This document shows, piece by piece, positions 6,523-14,764 of a DNA stretch of 34,637 nt. The stretch is from contig JBBIKZ010000012.1 in NCBI GenBank assembly GCA_037445185.1, positions 1 to 34,637 of the forward strand. Reading direction: 5' to 3'. The notes under the pieces were generated by a model that was not told where the DNA came from, did not search any database, and was given only the letters and a program-made list of their open reading frames with translations. Numbering within the stretch: the stretch's first letter is position 1; each line of letters begins with the position of its first letter. Made by a program: the position numbers and the translations under genes. The DNA comes from JANWZL01 sp037445185. Its GTDB lineage: Bacteria > Pseudomonadota > Gammaproteobacteria > Burkholderiales > Thiobacillaceae.

Positions 6523-8030
6523 CCGTCAATGAAGCGCTGCCGCTGGCGGTGCTCGCCTCGTCGCTGCTGCCGGGGCTCGTCATCTTCGCCCTGCCGGAGC
6601 GCAGCGTGGGACTGCGCAGTGCGTTGAACCTCTTCGGGGCGGTGTCCAAGCTGGTCCTGGTCGGCCTGCTGCTCATCGGCGTGGCGGCGGGTGAAGCCTA
6701 TGGCTTTCGCCATACCGTGCTGCCCGGCGTCGAGCTCGTGTTCAAGGCCGACGCGCTGGCGCTGCTGTTCGTCACGCTCTCGACGCTGCTGTGGCTGTTC
6801 ACCACCGTCTACGCCATCGGCTACCTCGAAGGCTCGCCGCACCGCAGCCGCTTCTTCGGCTTTTTCAGCCTGTGCGTCACCGCCACCGTGGGGCTGGCCA
6901 TGGCCGGCAACCTCTACACCTTCTTCGTCTGCTACGAGCTGCTCACCCTGTCCACCTTCCCCCTGGTGGTGCACCGCGGCACCCCACAGGCCATGCGCGG
7001 CGGCACGGTCTACCTGGCTTACACCCTGGCCGGCGGGGCGCTGCTCTTGACCGGCATCGTCTGGCTGCACGCCCTGGCCGGCACGCCCGACTTCGCTCAA
7101 GGCGGCTATCTCGCCACGCTCGCCGCGCAGCATCCGGTGCAGCTCTCCCTCGCCTTCCTGCTGCTCATCCTGGGGGCGGGGGTCAAGGCGGCCATCGTGC
7201 CGCTGCATGGCTGGCTGCCGCAGGCGATGGTGGCCCCGGCGCCGGTCTCCGCCCTGCTCCACGCGGTGGCGGTGGTCAAGGCCGGGGCGTTCGGCATCGC
7301 GCGCATCGTCTACGAGGTCTACGGGGTGGAGTATGCGCAGTCGCTGGGGCTGCTCCTGCCGCTGGCGATCGCCGCCTCGATCACCATCGTCTGGGGCAGT
7401 CTGCGGGCGCTGTTCCAGGACGAACTCAAGAAGCGGCTGGCCTATTCCACGGTGAGCCAGGTCTCCTACATCGCCCTGGGGGTGGCGCTGTTCGGGCCGG
7501 TGGGGACGGTGGGGGGGCTCGCGCACCTGGTGCATCAGGGCATCATGAAGATCACGCTGTTCTTCTGTGCCGGCAACTATGCCGAGACGCTGGGGTTGCA
7601 CAAGGTGAGTGAACTCAATGGCGCTGGCCGGCGCATGCCGCTCACCTCCGCCGCCTTCACCGTCGCGGCCTTGGGCATGATGGGGGTGCCGCTGACGGCC
7701 GGGGCGGTGAGCAAGGCCTGGCTCTCGGACGGCGCGGTGGCCGCCGGCCTGGACTGGGCGGTCTGGGTGTTGTGGACCTCCAGCCTGCTCAATGCCGCCT
7801 ATTTCCTGCCCATCCTCTACCGCCTGTGGTTCAGGCCCGCGCCGGCGGCCTGGCCGGCCGAGCACATCCCGGCGCGAGGCTGGCGCGAGACGGGCTGGCT
7901 GCTGCTCCTGCCGCCGCTGGTGACCGCCGCCGCCGTGCTGGTGGCGGGGATCGCCGCCGAGGCCGACTGGAGCCCGCTCGCCTGGGCCAAGCTCATCGCC
8001 GAGCGGGAATACCTGCAATGGTCGCCCTGA
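6519..8030 (+). CDS. Second ND4/ND5-like proton-conducting antiporter subunit
   Basis: The 503-residue membrane protein is coupled to mnhD (ATGA at 6519-6522). It carries the channel motifs of the NuoL/NuoM/MrpA/MrpD superfamily: the glutamate in V-C-Y-E-L-L-T-L-S-T-F-P-L-V, the lysine in A-G-V-K-A-A-I-V-P-L-H-G-W-L-P-Q-A-M-V-A-P-A-P-V, and a second lysine in L-L-H-A-V-A-V-V-K-A-G. It stands where MrpA or MbhH would be but is only about 500 residues long, lacking the C-terminal DUF4040/MbhE part, which is carried by separate genes at 3755 and 4012. It is probably the second ion-translocating half of the complex. It closes the operon; no terminator is evident after it. Confidence 0.85.
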   Translation: MTVNEALPLAVLASSLLPGLVIFALPERSVGLRSALNLFGAVSKLVLVGLLLIGVAAGEAYGFRHTVLPGVELVFKADALALLFVTLSTLLWLFTTVYAIGYLEGSPHRSRFFGFFSLCVTATVGLAMAGNLYTFFVCYELLTLSTFPLVVHRGTPQAMRGGTVYLAYTLAGGALLLTGIVWLHALAGTPDFAQGGYLATLAAQHPVQLSLAFLLLILGAGVKAAIVPLHGWLPQAMVAPAPVSALLHAVAVVKAGAFGIARIVYEVYGVEYAQSLGLLLPLAIAASITIVWGSLRALFQDELKKRLAYSTVSQVSYIALGVALFGPVGTVGGLAHLVHQGIMKITLFFCAGNYAETLGLHKVSELNGAGRRMPLTSAAFTVAALGMMGVPLTAGAVSKAWLSDGAVAAGLDWAVWVLWTSSLLNAAYFLPILYRLWFRPAPAAWPAEHIPARGWRETGWLLLLPPLVTAAAVLVAGIAAEADWSPLAWAKLIAEREYLQWSP

Positions 8031-8207
8031 GCGGGGATGGCATACCAGCGTAGCGAGGGTAGCGGCAGGGCCGCGAGTCCGGTGCCCAGCAGACCTTGCC
8101 GGGTGCGAACGGATGTCGTCGCGTATGGCCTGGTCTATGCTTCTGCCATGCCTCCAGCGCTCGCCGGTACACCCTGCACACCCGCCATCCGCACTCTCCG
8201 CCTGGAC

Positions 8208-9254
8208 ATGGCTGTGCTCGTCTGCCTACTTGCGCTCTGGTACGGCCTCGCCTGGGCGCAGGGATACGCTCCGCCCGAGGGCGTGGTGCTGCCGCCCGAG
8301 ACCGTCCGCCCGGTGGACCTGGAGCGCGAGCTCAAGGCGCCGTGGCAGGCTGGCGGCGAGATCGTGGTGTTTCCCGGGCCGGACGGCCGCCCCCTGGCCG
8401 GTCGCCATCCCGCCCCGCCGCGCGATGCGCAGGAGGAGCGGGGGCGGCGCCTGGAGCACTTCAACCTGGCGCACAAACTCAATCTCGTCACCGTGCCGGG
8501 CAGCGGGCCGCCCATCGCCCTGCCGCTCACGCCGGAGCAGGTCGCCCTGCTGGCACGCTTCGCCCTGTCGGACGCGGGGGCGGTGTGGTTCCGGGAGGTG
8601 GCGGACGACACCCTGCGCCTGTTCAACAAGGGCTATCTGGCCTATGACACCGCCCTGTGGCAGGTAAGGCACAGCGCCGGCGAGCCGGTGCGCCTGTCGC
8701 GGCTCATCACCGGCGGCCTGTCCGAGGCCGGGCTGTTCGCCCAGGACGCCGCGATCTTCCGCATCTTCGCCCACGACGGTCGCGGCGCCATGGCCGCCAA
8801 CGCCAGCATCCGGCTGGGGCTGCATGGGCTGCGTTGCCACTTCACCCTGAGCGACGAGCTGGTCGACCCGCATGCCGTGCTCTCGCACGAGTTCGGGCAT
8901 ACGCGCTACGGCGATGCGCGCAGCGCCGGCACGCCGCTCGGCGAGGCGGCGACCGTGGCGCGCTACGAGAACCCGGTCCGCATCCGCAACGGCTACCCGC
9001 CGCGCACGGTGTACTATCTGCGCCTCGACGCGCGCACCCCCGTGCAGCCACGCGACGAGCTGCTGAACCGGCTGCTGGCCCAGTGGCATGCGGGAGCGGT
9101 CCGCATCGGCACGCTCGCCCCGGTGGAGCGTCTGTATTGCGAATGCATGCAGCCCGAGCCCATCCTCCGCGATTGCACCACCGGCCCCCCCGCCCAGACG
9201 GAATGCAGCCTGCGCTGGCTGGCCGTGCGCGTTGCCGCGCCCGCGACGCAATAG
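8208..9254 (+). CDS. Exported HEFGH zinc metallopeptidase, M91-like signature
   Basis: The 348-residue protein begins with a signal peptide (M-A-V-L-V-C-L-L-A-L-W-Y-G-L-A-W-A-Q, cleavage near residue 18), which fixes the ATG at 8208 rather than start codons further upstream. HEFGH at residues 227-231 supplies two zinc-ligand histidines and a catalytic glutamate. It is followed by GEA (Glu246) and by E-N-P-V-R-I-R-N-G-Y-P-P-R-T-V-Y (254-269). That E-N-x2-R-x3-G-x2-x-R pattern recalls the region after the zinc site in M91/NleD-like effector proteases, so a gluzincin with Glu246 or Glu254 as third ligand is plausible. Five cysteines lie near the C-terminus (CEC ... C ... C), consistent with periplasmic disulfides. 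Substrate and family assignment are inference. Confidence 0.7.
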   Translation: MAVLVCLLALWYGLAWAQGYAPPEGVVLPPETVRPVDLERELKAPWQAGGEIVVFPGPDGRPLAGRHPAPPRDAQEERGRRLEHFNLAHKLNLVTVPGSGPPIALPLTPEQVALLARFALSDAGAVWFREVADDTLRLFNKGYLAYDTALWQVRHSAGEPVRLSRLITGGLSEAGLFAQDAAIFRIFAHDGRGAMAANASIRLGLHGLRCHFTLSDELVDPHAVLSHEFGHTRYGDARSAGTPLGEAATVARYENPVRIRNGYPPRTVYYLRLDARTPVQPRDELLNRLLAQWHAGAVRIGTLAPVERLYCECMQPEPILRDCTTGPPAQTECSLRWLAVRVAAPATQ

Positions 9255-9262
9255 GCGGGTCT

Positions 9263-10393
9263 TCAGGCCGGGTAGATCGCACCCAGGATGCGCGCCCCCC
9301 TGGCCCCGGTCGCCTCGGGCAGACTGCCGGGCTGACCGTGCAGGGTCTGTCGGGCCAGCCAGGCGATGGCGCAGGCGTCCAAAGCGTCTACGCTGTAGCC
9401 CAGGCGATCGCTCCGATCGATGCACAGGGTGGGCAGATGGATGCCCAGTCTTCTCACCACCTCCTCGTTGTGGGCGCCGCCGCCATACAGCCAGATTTCC
9501 TGCGCGCCTGGGCAGTGCGTGCGGATGCCGTAGGCGATCGAGCGCGCGGTCAGCTCCAGCAAGGTGGCGAGTACGTCCTCCTCGCGCTCGCGGCCGGTCA
9601 GCTCGCGTTCCAACCATTCGGTGGCGAAGGTGTCGCGGCAGGCGCTCTTGGGGGGAGACAGGGTGAAGAAGGGATGCACCAGCAGGACCTGCAGCAGGCT
9701 CTCCAACACGCGCCCCTGGGCCGCCAGACTGCCTGCCGGGTCATAATCGCAGCCCCACTGCCGCTTCACCCAGGCGTCCATCACCACCGTGCCCGGTCCG
9801 CAGTCATGGCCGCGCACAGGGCCTTCGGGGGGCAGATCGACGATGCTGGCGATGCCGCCGACCTTCACCAGCACCCGGTGGCGCTCGCGCGAACGCAGGT
9901 GCTTGGCGAGGAAGGCCGCCGCGAGCGGGCCACCCTGTCCACCGGCGGCGACATCCCGCGTGGCGAAGTCGGCCACCACGGTGATGCCGCTCAGTTCGGC
10001 CAGCCGGGCGGGCTGGTTGAGCTGCAGGGTGAGCCCCTTGTCCGGATGGTGGCGCAGGGTCTGACCATGACAGCCGATGGCCCTGATCGCGCCGGGCAGG
10101 ACGCCTGCCTGCCGCAGCAGGCGGGTCGTCGCCTCGGCGTAGCGTTCGGCCAGGCGGCCGGCGAGCCAAAGCGCCCGATCCAGCTCATGCTCACCGGGCG
10201 AGTACAGATCGAGCAGCGCCTGCCTGAGGTCGTTCGGGTAGGGCTGCCAGAGGTGATAGAGGACGCGCGCTCGGTCGGACGCGTCGAACTCGGCCAGGAC
10301 GGCGTCCACCCCGTCCAGGCTGGGGCCGGACATCAAACCGACATAGAGCCCGGCGTCGCCATGCGCCGATGACCGTGCGCCTGGGCCGCGCAT
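9263..10393 (-). CDS. anmK: Anhydro-N-acetylmuramic acid kinase
   Basis: AnmK converts 1,6-anhydro-MurNAc and ATP to MurNAc-6-phosphate during cytoplasmic recycling of peptidoglycan fragments. The 376-residue product has the N-terminal G-L-M-S-G-P-S-L-D-G-V-D motif, the G-C-H-G-Q-T-L-R-H segment, D-F-A-T-R-D-V-A-A-G-G-Q-G-G-P-L, and D-C-G-P-G-T-V-V-M-D-A-W, all in family order, and is of normal length. The ATG at 10393 is preferred; an in-frame TTG at 10447 would overlap the upstream peptidase gene. It lies directly downstream of the M23 endopeptidase in the same orientation, a pairing common in Gammaproteobacteria. Its 3' end faces the protease gene with only 8 bases between them. Confidence 0.93.
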   Translation of the reverse strand: MRGPGARSSAHGDAGLYVGLMSGPSLDGVDAVLAEFDASDRARVLYHLWQPYPNDLRQALLDLYSPGEHELDRALWLAGRLAERYAEATTRLLRQAGVLPGAIRAIGCHGQTLRHHPDKGLTLQLNQPARLAELSGITVVADFATRDVAAGGQGGPLAAAFLAKHLRSRERHRVLVKVGGIASIVDLPPEGPVRGHDCGPGTVVMDAWVKRQWGCDYDPAGSLAAQGRVLESLLQVLLVHPFFTLSPPKSACRDTFATEWLERELTGREREEDVLATLLELTARSIAYGIRTHCPGAQEIWLYGGGAHNEEVVRRLGIHLPTLCIDRSDRLGYSVDALDACAIAWLARQTLHGQPGSLPEATGARGARILGAIYPA

Positions 10394-10439
10394 GTTCACC
10401 GCAGGGTGCCCGGCTGCGTTGGCGCTGCCAGGCCGCGGG

Positions 10440-11747
10440 TCAGTCAAACGAGGCCAGGTTGCTGCCCTGCAGCAGGTCGAGGCGGTCGACCAGGGGACGG
10501 CTCTCCGCCAGGAAACGGTTGCGGTCGCGGCTGTCCAGGGCGAAGGAGGTGGGCAGCTTCAGGGCCAGGGGATCGCGCTGTACGCCGGCGACACGGAACT
10601 CGTAGTGCAGATGGGGCCCGGTGGCGAGCCCGGTGGCGCCGACATAACCGATGATGTCCCCCTGATTGACCCGTTTGCCCGGTTTCACCCCCGGCGCGAA
10701 GCGCGACAGATGCCCATAGGCGGTGCTGTATGGTTTCTGATGGTTGAGGATGACGATGTTGCCATAGCCGCCCTGCCATCCGGCGAAGGCCACGACGGCA
10801 TCGGCGACGGCACGCACCGGCGTGCCGGTGGGGGCGGCGTAGTCTATGCCACGGTGGGCACGCCATTCCTTGAGCACCGGGTGATAACGCGCGTGGGAGA
10901 AGCCCGAGGAGATGCGCGAGAAGGGCAGGGGGGACTTGAGGAAGGCCCGTTTCATGCTCTGTCCCTGCGGCGTGAAGTAGCCCTCGCGGCCCTGGCTGTC
11001 CTTGAAATAGACGGCGCGGTGTCGGCGTCCCTGGTTGACGAATTCCGCCGACAGCAGGCGTCCGGTCTTGATCAGGTTGCCGTTGTGGTAGAACGCCTCG
11101 TAGACCACGGAAAAACGGTCGCCCCGGCGCAGATCGCGGTGGAAATCGATGTCGCCGGAGAAGACCTCGGCCATCTGGGAGGCGATGGCATCGGGGATGT
11201 CGGCCGCATCGGTGGCGCCGTACAGGGAGGCGCGGATCTCACCGGACCGCATGATGGGACGGGATTCCAGCTGGATCGCGGTCTCCTCGGCGACGAATGC
11301 CTCCTGCGCGCGGTTGAGGGTGACCAGACGCTCGTCGGTGGCGAGATAGCGCAGCAGCAACAGCCGGCCGGAGGCGGTCACGCGGGCGAGCACCGTGCGG
11401 CCGGGCGTGAGCCGTTGCAGGGCGGGGGTGTCACGGCTCACGGCCAGGACTTGGGCCTTGTCCTCGGCGCCCACACCCAGCCGGTCGAGCAGGGAGGCGA
11501 GGCTGTCGCCGCGCTGGATGCGCTCCTCGCTCCAGAAATCGAAGCTCTCGGCATCGGCGACATCGGTGGAGACCGGCTCGGGCAGTTCCAGGGCCTGCAC
11601 CACGGTCTCAGTCGGGACCGGATTGGGCACGGTGTCGGGGGCGATACCGAAGGCGGCCATCACCCCGAACAGGGGGAGGGCGGCGACCCAGGGCAGCCAG
11701 CGCGGGTGACGCAACGGCGGACGATAGACCGGATGCATGCGTTTCAT
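10440..11747 (-). CDS. M23 family murein DD-endopeptidase (MepM-like)
   Basis: The 435-residue protein has an N-terminal membrane anchor (about residues 16-35), an OapA/LysM-like region (about 70-170) and a C-terminal lysostaphin-type M23 domain (about 285-400). The zinc site is visible as H-R-G-I-D and H-L-H-Y-E-F, with the family's P-T-G-T-P-V-R-A-V-A-D-G/A-V and G-Y-G-N-x-V-I-L-N-H strands between. Such enzymes cleave peptide crosslinks of murein in the periplasm, allowing insertion of new strands. The ATG at 11747 follows AGGGAGG at a good distance. It is upstream of anmK in the same orientation. In many relatives tyrS lies divergently upstream; here that position holds non-coding repeat sequence. 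Confidence 0.92.
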   Translation of the reverse strand: MKRMHPVYRPPLRHPRWLPWVAALPLFGVMAAFGIAPDTVPNPVPTETVVQALELPEPVSTDVADAESFDFWSEERIQRGDSLASLLDRLGVGAEDKAQVLAVSRDTPALQRLTPGRTVLARVTASGRLLLLRYLATDERLVTLNRAQEAFVAEETAIQLESRPIMRSGEIRASLYGATDAADIPDAIASQMAEVFSGDIDFHRDLRRGDRFSVVYEAFYHNGNLIKTGRLLSAEFVNQGRRHRAVYFKDSQGREGYFTPQGQSMKRAFLKSPLPFSRISSGFSHARYHPVLKEWRAHRGIDYAAPTGTPVRAVADAVVAFAGWQGGYGNIVILNHQKPYSTAYGHLSRFAPGVKPGKRVNQGDIIGYVGATGLATGPHLHYEFRVAGVQRDPLALKLPTSFALDSRDRNRFLAESRPLVDRLDLLQGSNLASFD

Positions 11748-11815
11748 AGGCCCTCCCTATGGCAGAACAGCGCCGGATGGTATCAAACAAAACAAAATGT
11801 TGGAAACCTGACCAG

Positions 11816-11890
11816 CCCGGATATGTCATGAGGACGCGCGATGATGGCGAGGCGAAGTGCGAGCAGATTCACGCATCCCGTGCGAAGCCG
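11816..11890 (+). repeat. Partial copy of the CCCAGA/CCCGGA inverted-repeat element
   Basis: Starting with CCCGGATATGTCATGAGG, this stretch matches the left end of the element at 31709-31937 at about 50 of the first 60 positions, including an identical 16-base block GCGCGATGATGGCGAG. No matching right end was found downstream, so it appears truncated. It occupies the intergenic region upstream of the M23 peptidase gene. Confidence 0.6.
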
Positions 11891-12058
11891 AACGTGTGGC
11901 CTATGGGCGCCAAGCGGGGGCCGAGGCCGCAAAGCGGCCGCCAGCGCCCGCGCAGCCCAGCGGTGCGAAAGGGTTTTTTGGCTAGCATGCCCGCAAGACG
12001 TAAGCTGGCGCACGATAGGGTCGAATCCAGGGGCGGCCGCATGAAGTATCCGGTCTGA
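11891..12058. other. Intergenic stretch without recognisable genes
   Basis: The gap between the M23 peptidase start (11747) and the minus-strand ORF ending at 12059 holds the truncated repeat at 11816 and otherwise unassigned sequence. Several short ORFs cross it but none has a ribosome binding site, conserved motif or plausible composition. The upstream region of the peptidase (11748-11815) is comparatively AT-rich and probably contains its promoter, though no clear pair of hexamers can be defined. Confidence 0.4.
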
Positions 12059-12292
12059 CTATCGGCAGGCACGGCGCCGGACTTTAGCCGCATCGTAGGC
12101 AAAGGGCTGGCCCGGATGACCGAGAAACCACCCGTCGGTCTCGGGTCCGGCCTGCAGGGGCTTGATCTTGCGGGGCTCGACGCCCCAAGGACAACCCGGA
12201 TGCGCGCTGCGCCACCCGCGGGAGAGGATCAGACGTACACCCTGGCCGTCAGGCCCAGGGACTCGATCTGCCGTGCCAGGTTCTGCAGCCAA
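12059..12292 (-). CDS. Doubtful small ORF at the 3' end of the radical SAM gene
   Basis: The distal 56 codons, downstream of the radical SAM stop, read like protein: W-R-S-A-H-P-G-C-P-W-G-V-E-P, then D-G-W-F-L-G-H-P-G-Q-P-F-A-Y-D-A-A-K-V, with typical GC3 codon use. No ATG or GTG start exists. The frame runs back into the radical SAM gene to a TTG at 12292, with a CTG at 12232. It could be a small protein translated by coupling, a former C-terminal extension of the radical SAM protein lost by frameshift, or chance. I do not recognise it. Confidence 0.28.
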   Translation of the reverse strand: MAAEPGTADRVPGPDGQGVRLILSRGWRSAHPGCPWGVEPRKIKPLQAGPETDGWFLGHPGQPFAYDAAKVRRRACR

Positions 12293-13077
12293 GCCTCGGG
12301 CAGGCGGCTGAGTCTTTCAGCCTCGGGCTGCAGCGACGGTCGGGCGAGGCCGTAGAGCAGCACTCCCTCGAGCGGCACGGCCTCCGCCCGGGCCCTGGCC
12401 AGCAGTTCGAGATAGGCGCGCAGCTCGGCCTGCGCCGGCGGCTCGCCATCGAGGCCAAAGACACAGGTCTGCACCCAGGTCGGGCACAGCTGCGCGCAGG
12501 CCTTGAGCCGCCGATAGTGACGCTCGGGGTCGGTGCGTGTGCCGTTGACGGTCCTGAGACCCTCGGCGCTGGCCCGGTCGAGCTTGAACCAGACCTCGCC
12601 GCCCATGGCCGCCATGGCGCGCAGACCGGCGCGCACCGGCGCCTTGTCCAGCTGGCTGCCGTTGGTGATGAGCACGAGCCTCACCCTGCCCAGCAGGTCG
12701 AACTCCGCCAGGACGCGGCCGATCAGAGCCACCACGGCGGAGAACTCGGCGGCGGTGGTCGGCTCCCCGTTGCCGGAGATGGCCACATCGTTGAGCCGGC
12801 GCATGCCTTCGGGCGCGTGTCGCAAGAGCCAGTCGCCCTGTATCACCGCCTGCAGCATCCGGCGCAGCTCCGCCTCCAGTCGGTCCAGGGCGATGGGCGG
12901 TGGTCCGCCCCGCTTCAGATCCGGTACCTGACAGTAGATGCAGCGCCAGTTGCAGGCATTGTTGGGATTCAGGTTTACGCCGACCGAGACCCCGCGGCTG
13001 CGCCGGGAGACCACCGGGTAGACATAGGTCATGCCGGCGGCATCGCGCGAGTGGTCGGTGATGGTAAGCTGGTCCAC
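12229..13077 (-). CDS. Radical SAM protein, uncharacterised family
   Basis: The 282-residue protein has the radical SAM cluster motif C-N-W-R-C-I-Y-C at about residues 42-49, which holds a [4Fe-4S] cluster for reductive cleavage of S-adenosylmethionine. Later segments follow the usual barrel order: I-S-G-N-G-E-P-T-T (the GGEP-like SAM-binding motif), L-I-T-N-G-S and V-W-F-K-L-D. The N-terminus (D-H-S-R-D-A-A-G-M-T-Y-V-Y-P-V-V-S-R-R) is characteristic of a widespread proteobacterial group without known substrate. No extra C-terminal cysteine cluster is evident. The start is uncertain: GTG at 13077 is favoured, while ATG 13113 or GTG 13119 would extend it almost to the divergent mutY start. Confidence 0.82.
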   Translation of the reverse strand: MDQLTITDHSRDAAGMTYVYPVVSRRSRGVSVGVNLNPNNACNWRCIYCQVPDLKRGGPPPIALDRLEAELRRMLQAVIQGDWLLRHAPEGMRRLNDVAISGNGEPTTAAEFSAVVALIGRVLAEFDLLGRVRLVLITNGSQLDKAPVRAGLRAMAAMGGEVWFKLDRASAEGLRTVNGTRTDPERHYRRLKACAQLCPTWVQTCVFGLDGEPPAQAELRAYLELLARARAEAVPLEGVLLYGLARPSLQPEAERLSRLPEAWLQNLARQIESLGLTARVYV

Positions 13078-13121
13078 GGGCGGATTCTTGCACACCGCCG
13101 CCGTAGGACGCATCCACACCC

Positions 13122-14165
13122 ATGCTCGACTTCGCCAACCGCCTCATCGCCTGGCAGCGCCGGCACGGCCGTCACGACCTGCCCTGGCAGGGACGGAGCG
13201 CATACGCCGTCTGGGTCTCGGAGATCATGCTGCAGCAGACCCAGGTGGACACCGTCATCCCCTATTACCGGCGCTTTCTCGCCCGCTTCCCCGACCTTCG
13301 GGCATTGGCCAGCGCGCGGCCGGACGAGGTCCTCGCCCTCTGGAGCGGGCTGGGCTATTACGCGCGGGCACGCAACCTGCACGCCGCCGCGCGCCTCATC
13401 CTGGAACGGCATGGCGGCGTCTTTCCCCGGCGCTACGAGGACATCCTGGCCCTGCCCGGGGTCGGCCGCTCCACCGCCGCGGCCATCGCCGCCCTGGCCC
13501 ATGGCGAGCGGCGCGCCATCCTCGACGGCAACGTCCGGCGCGTGCTCTGCCGCGTCTGCGGTGTCGAAGGCTGGCCGGGCGAGCGGGCGGTGGAGGCGAG
13601 TCTGTGGCAGTTGGCGGAATCTCTCCTGCCCGGACGCGACATCGGCACCTATACCCAGGGCCTGATGGACCTCGGCGCCACCGTCTGCACCCGCACGCGC
13701 CCCCGCTGCGACCGCTGCCCCGTGGCGAATGGGTGCGTCGCGGCAGGGCAGGGCCGGCAGTCCGAGCTGCCCGGCCCCAGACCGCGCAAGGTCCTGCCGC
13801 AGCGCTCGACCGCCATGCTGGTCCTGCAGCACGCCGGCGAGATCCTGCTGGAAAAACGCCCGCCGGCGGGCATCTGGGGCGGGTTGTGGAGTCTGCCGGA
13901 GTGCGCCGTGGACGAAGGGCCGGCCATGGCGGCCGAGCGCCTGGGCTGCCGCGCCTGCGCTGTCCGGCCACTGCCGACCCTGACCCACGCCTTCACCCAT
14001 TTCCGGCTGGAGATCCGGCCCTGGCTGCTGTCCGTGGACCGCCGCAGCGGGGCGGCGGAGTCGGGCGGGCGTCTGTGGCTCGCACCCGCTGACGCCCTTG
14101 ACGCCGCCGTGCCGACGCCGGTGCGCCGGCTGCTCACCCGACTGACCGCTGCCGACGGCACATGA
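13122..14165 (+). CDS. mutY: A/G-specific adenine DNA glycosylase
   Basis: MutY removes adenine mispaired with 8-oxoguanine or guanine. The 347-residue protein carries catalytic Glu34 in S-E-I-M-L-Q-Q-T-Q-V, the helix-hairpin-helix L-P-G-V-G-R-S-T-A-A-A-I, and Asp135 in I-L-D-G-N-V-R-R-V. The iron-sulfur cysteines are at 189, 196, 199 and 205, each offset by exactly three from the E. coli enzyme. The C-terminal NUDIX-like domain (about 225-340) that recognises 8-oxoG is present, with T-H-x-F-T-H-F. It diverges from the radical SAM gene across a short shared promoter region. Its stop overlaps the start of the degenerate mgtE-like gene (ATGA at 14162-14165). Confidence 0.96.
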   Translation: MLDFANRLIAWQRRHGRHDLPWQGRSAYAVWVSEIMLQQTQVDTVIPYYRRFLARFPDLRALASARPDEVLALWSGLGYYARARNLHAAARLILERHGGVFPRRYEDILALPGVGRSTAAAIAALAHGERRAILDGNVRRVLCRVCGVEGWPGERAVEASLWQLAESLLPGRDIGTYTQGLMDLGATVCTRTRPRCDRCPVANGCVAAGQGRQSELPGPRPRKVLPQRSTAMLVLQHAGEILLEKRPPAGIWGGLWSLPECAVDEGPAMAAERLGCRACAVRPLPTLTHAFTHFRLEIRPWLLSVDRRSGAAESGGRLWLAPADALDAAVPTPVRRLLTRLTAADGT

Positions 14166-14764
14166 GGCGTCACCAGCCCGAGACCGCCGCCCAGCACCTC
14201 ACCGCCGCCGTCGCGCGTGCCCGGCCCGATGAACTGGTCGGCGAGGTCCGCTTGAGGCTGATCGGGCACGCGCTGGAGGACACGGAGAGCGTCTGCGTGG
14301 TCGATGCCGACGGGCGCCTGCTCGGCCTGCTCGACTTTGCCGACCTGTTCTGGCTGCCCGCAGATGCGGTCGTGGAAGCGGTCATACGCCGTGCCCCGCC
14401 GGACGTCCAGGCGCACGAGGACCAGGAGAAGGTGGCCTCCATCGCCCTGCACTACGGGCTCAACAGCGTGCCGGTGGTGGACGCCGGCCGACGGCTGCTG
14501 GGGGTGGTGCCGGCGCGGGCCCTGCTCGCCATCCTGCGCCGTGCACGTGGAGGACATCCACCGCCTGGCGGGCATCCGGCGCGAGACCAGCGTCGCCCGC
14601 CGCGCGCTCGATGCCCCGCCCATGCGGCGGGCACGCGACCGGCTGCCTGGCTGCTCGCACGCATGAAGCGCGACCCCGCCTTCGGCAGCGGCCCCTGGCG
14701 ACGGTGATCCAGGACGTGCTCACCCTGCTGACCTATTTCGCCTTCGTCTCCCTCCTGTACCGAG
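14162..14764 (+). pseudogene. Decayed MgtE-like magnesium transporter gene (internal deletion, frameshifts)
   Basis: The first 128 codons read as two CBS-type repeats (V-C-V-V-D-A-D-G-R-L-L-G-L, then S-V-P-V-V-D-A-G-R-R-L-L-G-V-V). A frameshift near 14545 moves the continuation (V-E-D-I-H-R-L-A-G-I ... A-R-R-A-L-D-A-P-P) to another frame. A second near 14645 and a third near 14695 restore M-K-R-D-P-A-F-G-S-G-P and then L-A-T-V-I-Q-D-V-L-T-L-L-T-Y-F, the typical MgtE C-terminus. Between the L-P-W-L-L remnant and that C-terminus the membrane core of roughly 120 residues is missing. Two of the three shifts lie in C runs and could be sequencing errors, but the missing core cannot be. It overlaps mutY by ATGA, so it was once part of that operon. 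Confidence 0.8.

Noticed and set aside
4945..8018. Long minus-strand frames opposite mnhD and the second ND-like subunit (518 and 554 codons)
   Set aside because: Composition is that of antisense shadow (H/Q/G/R-rich) with no membrane or catalytic motif.
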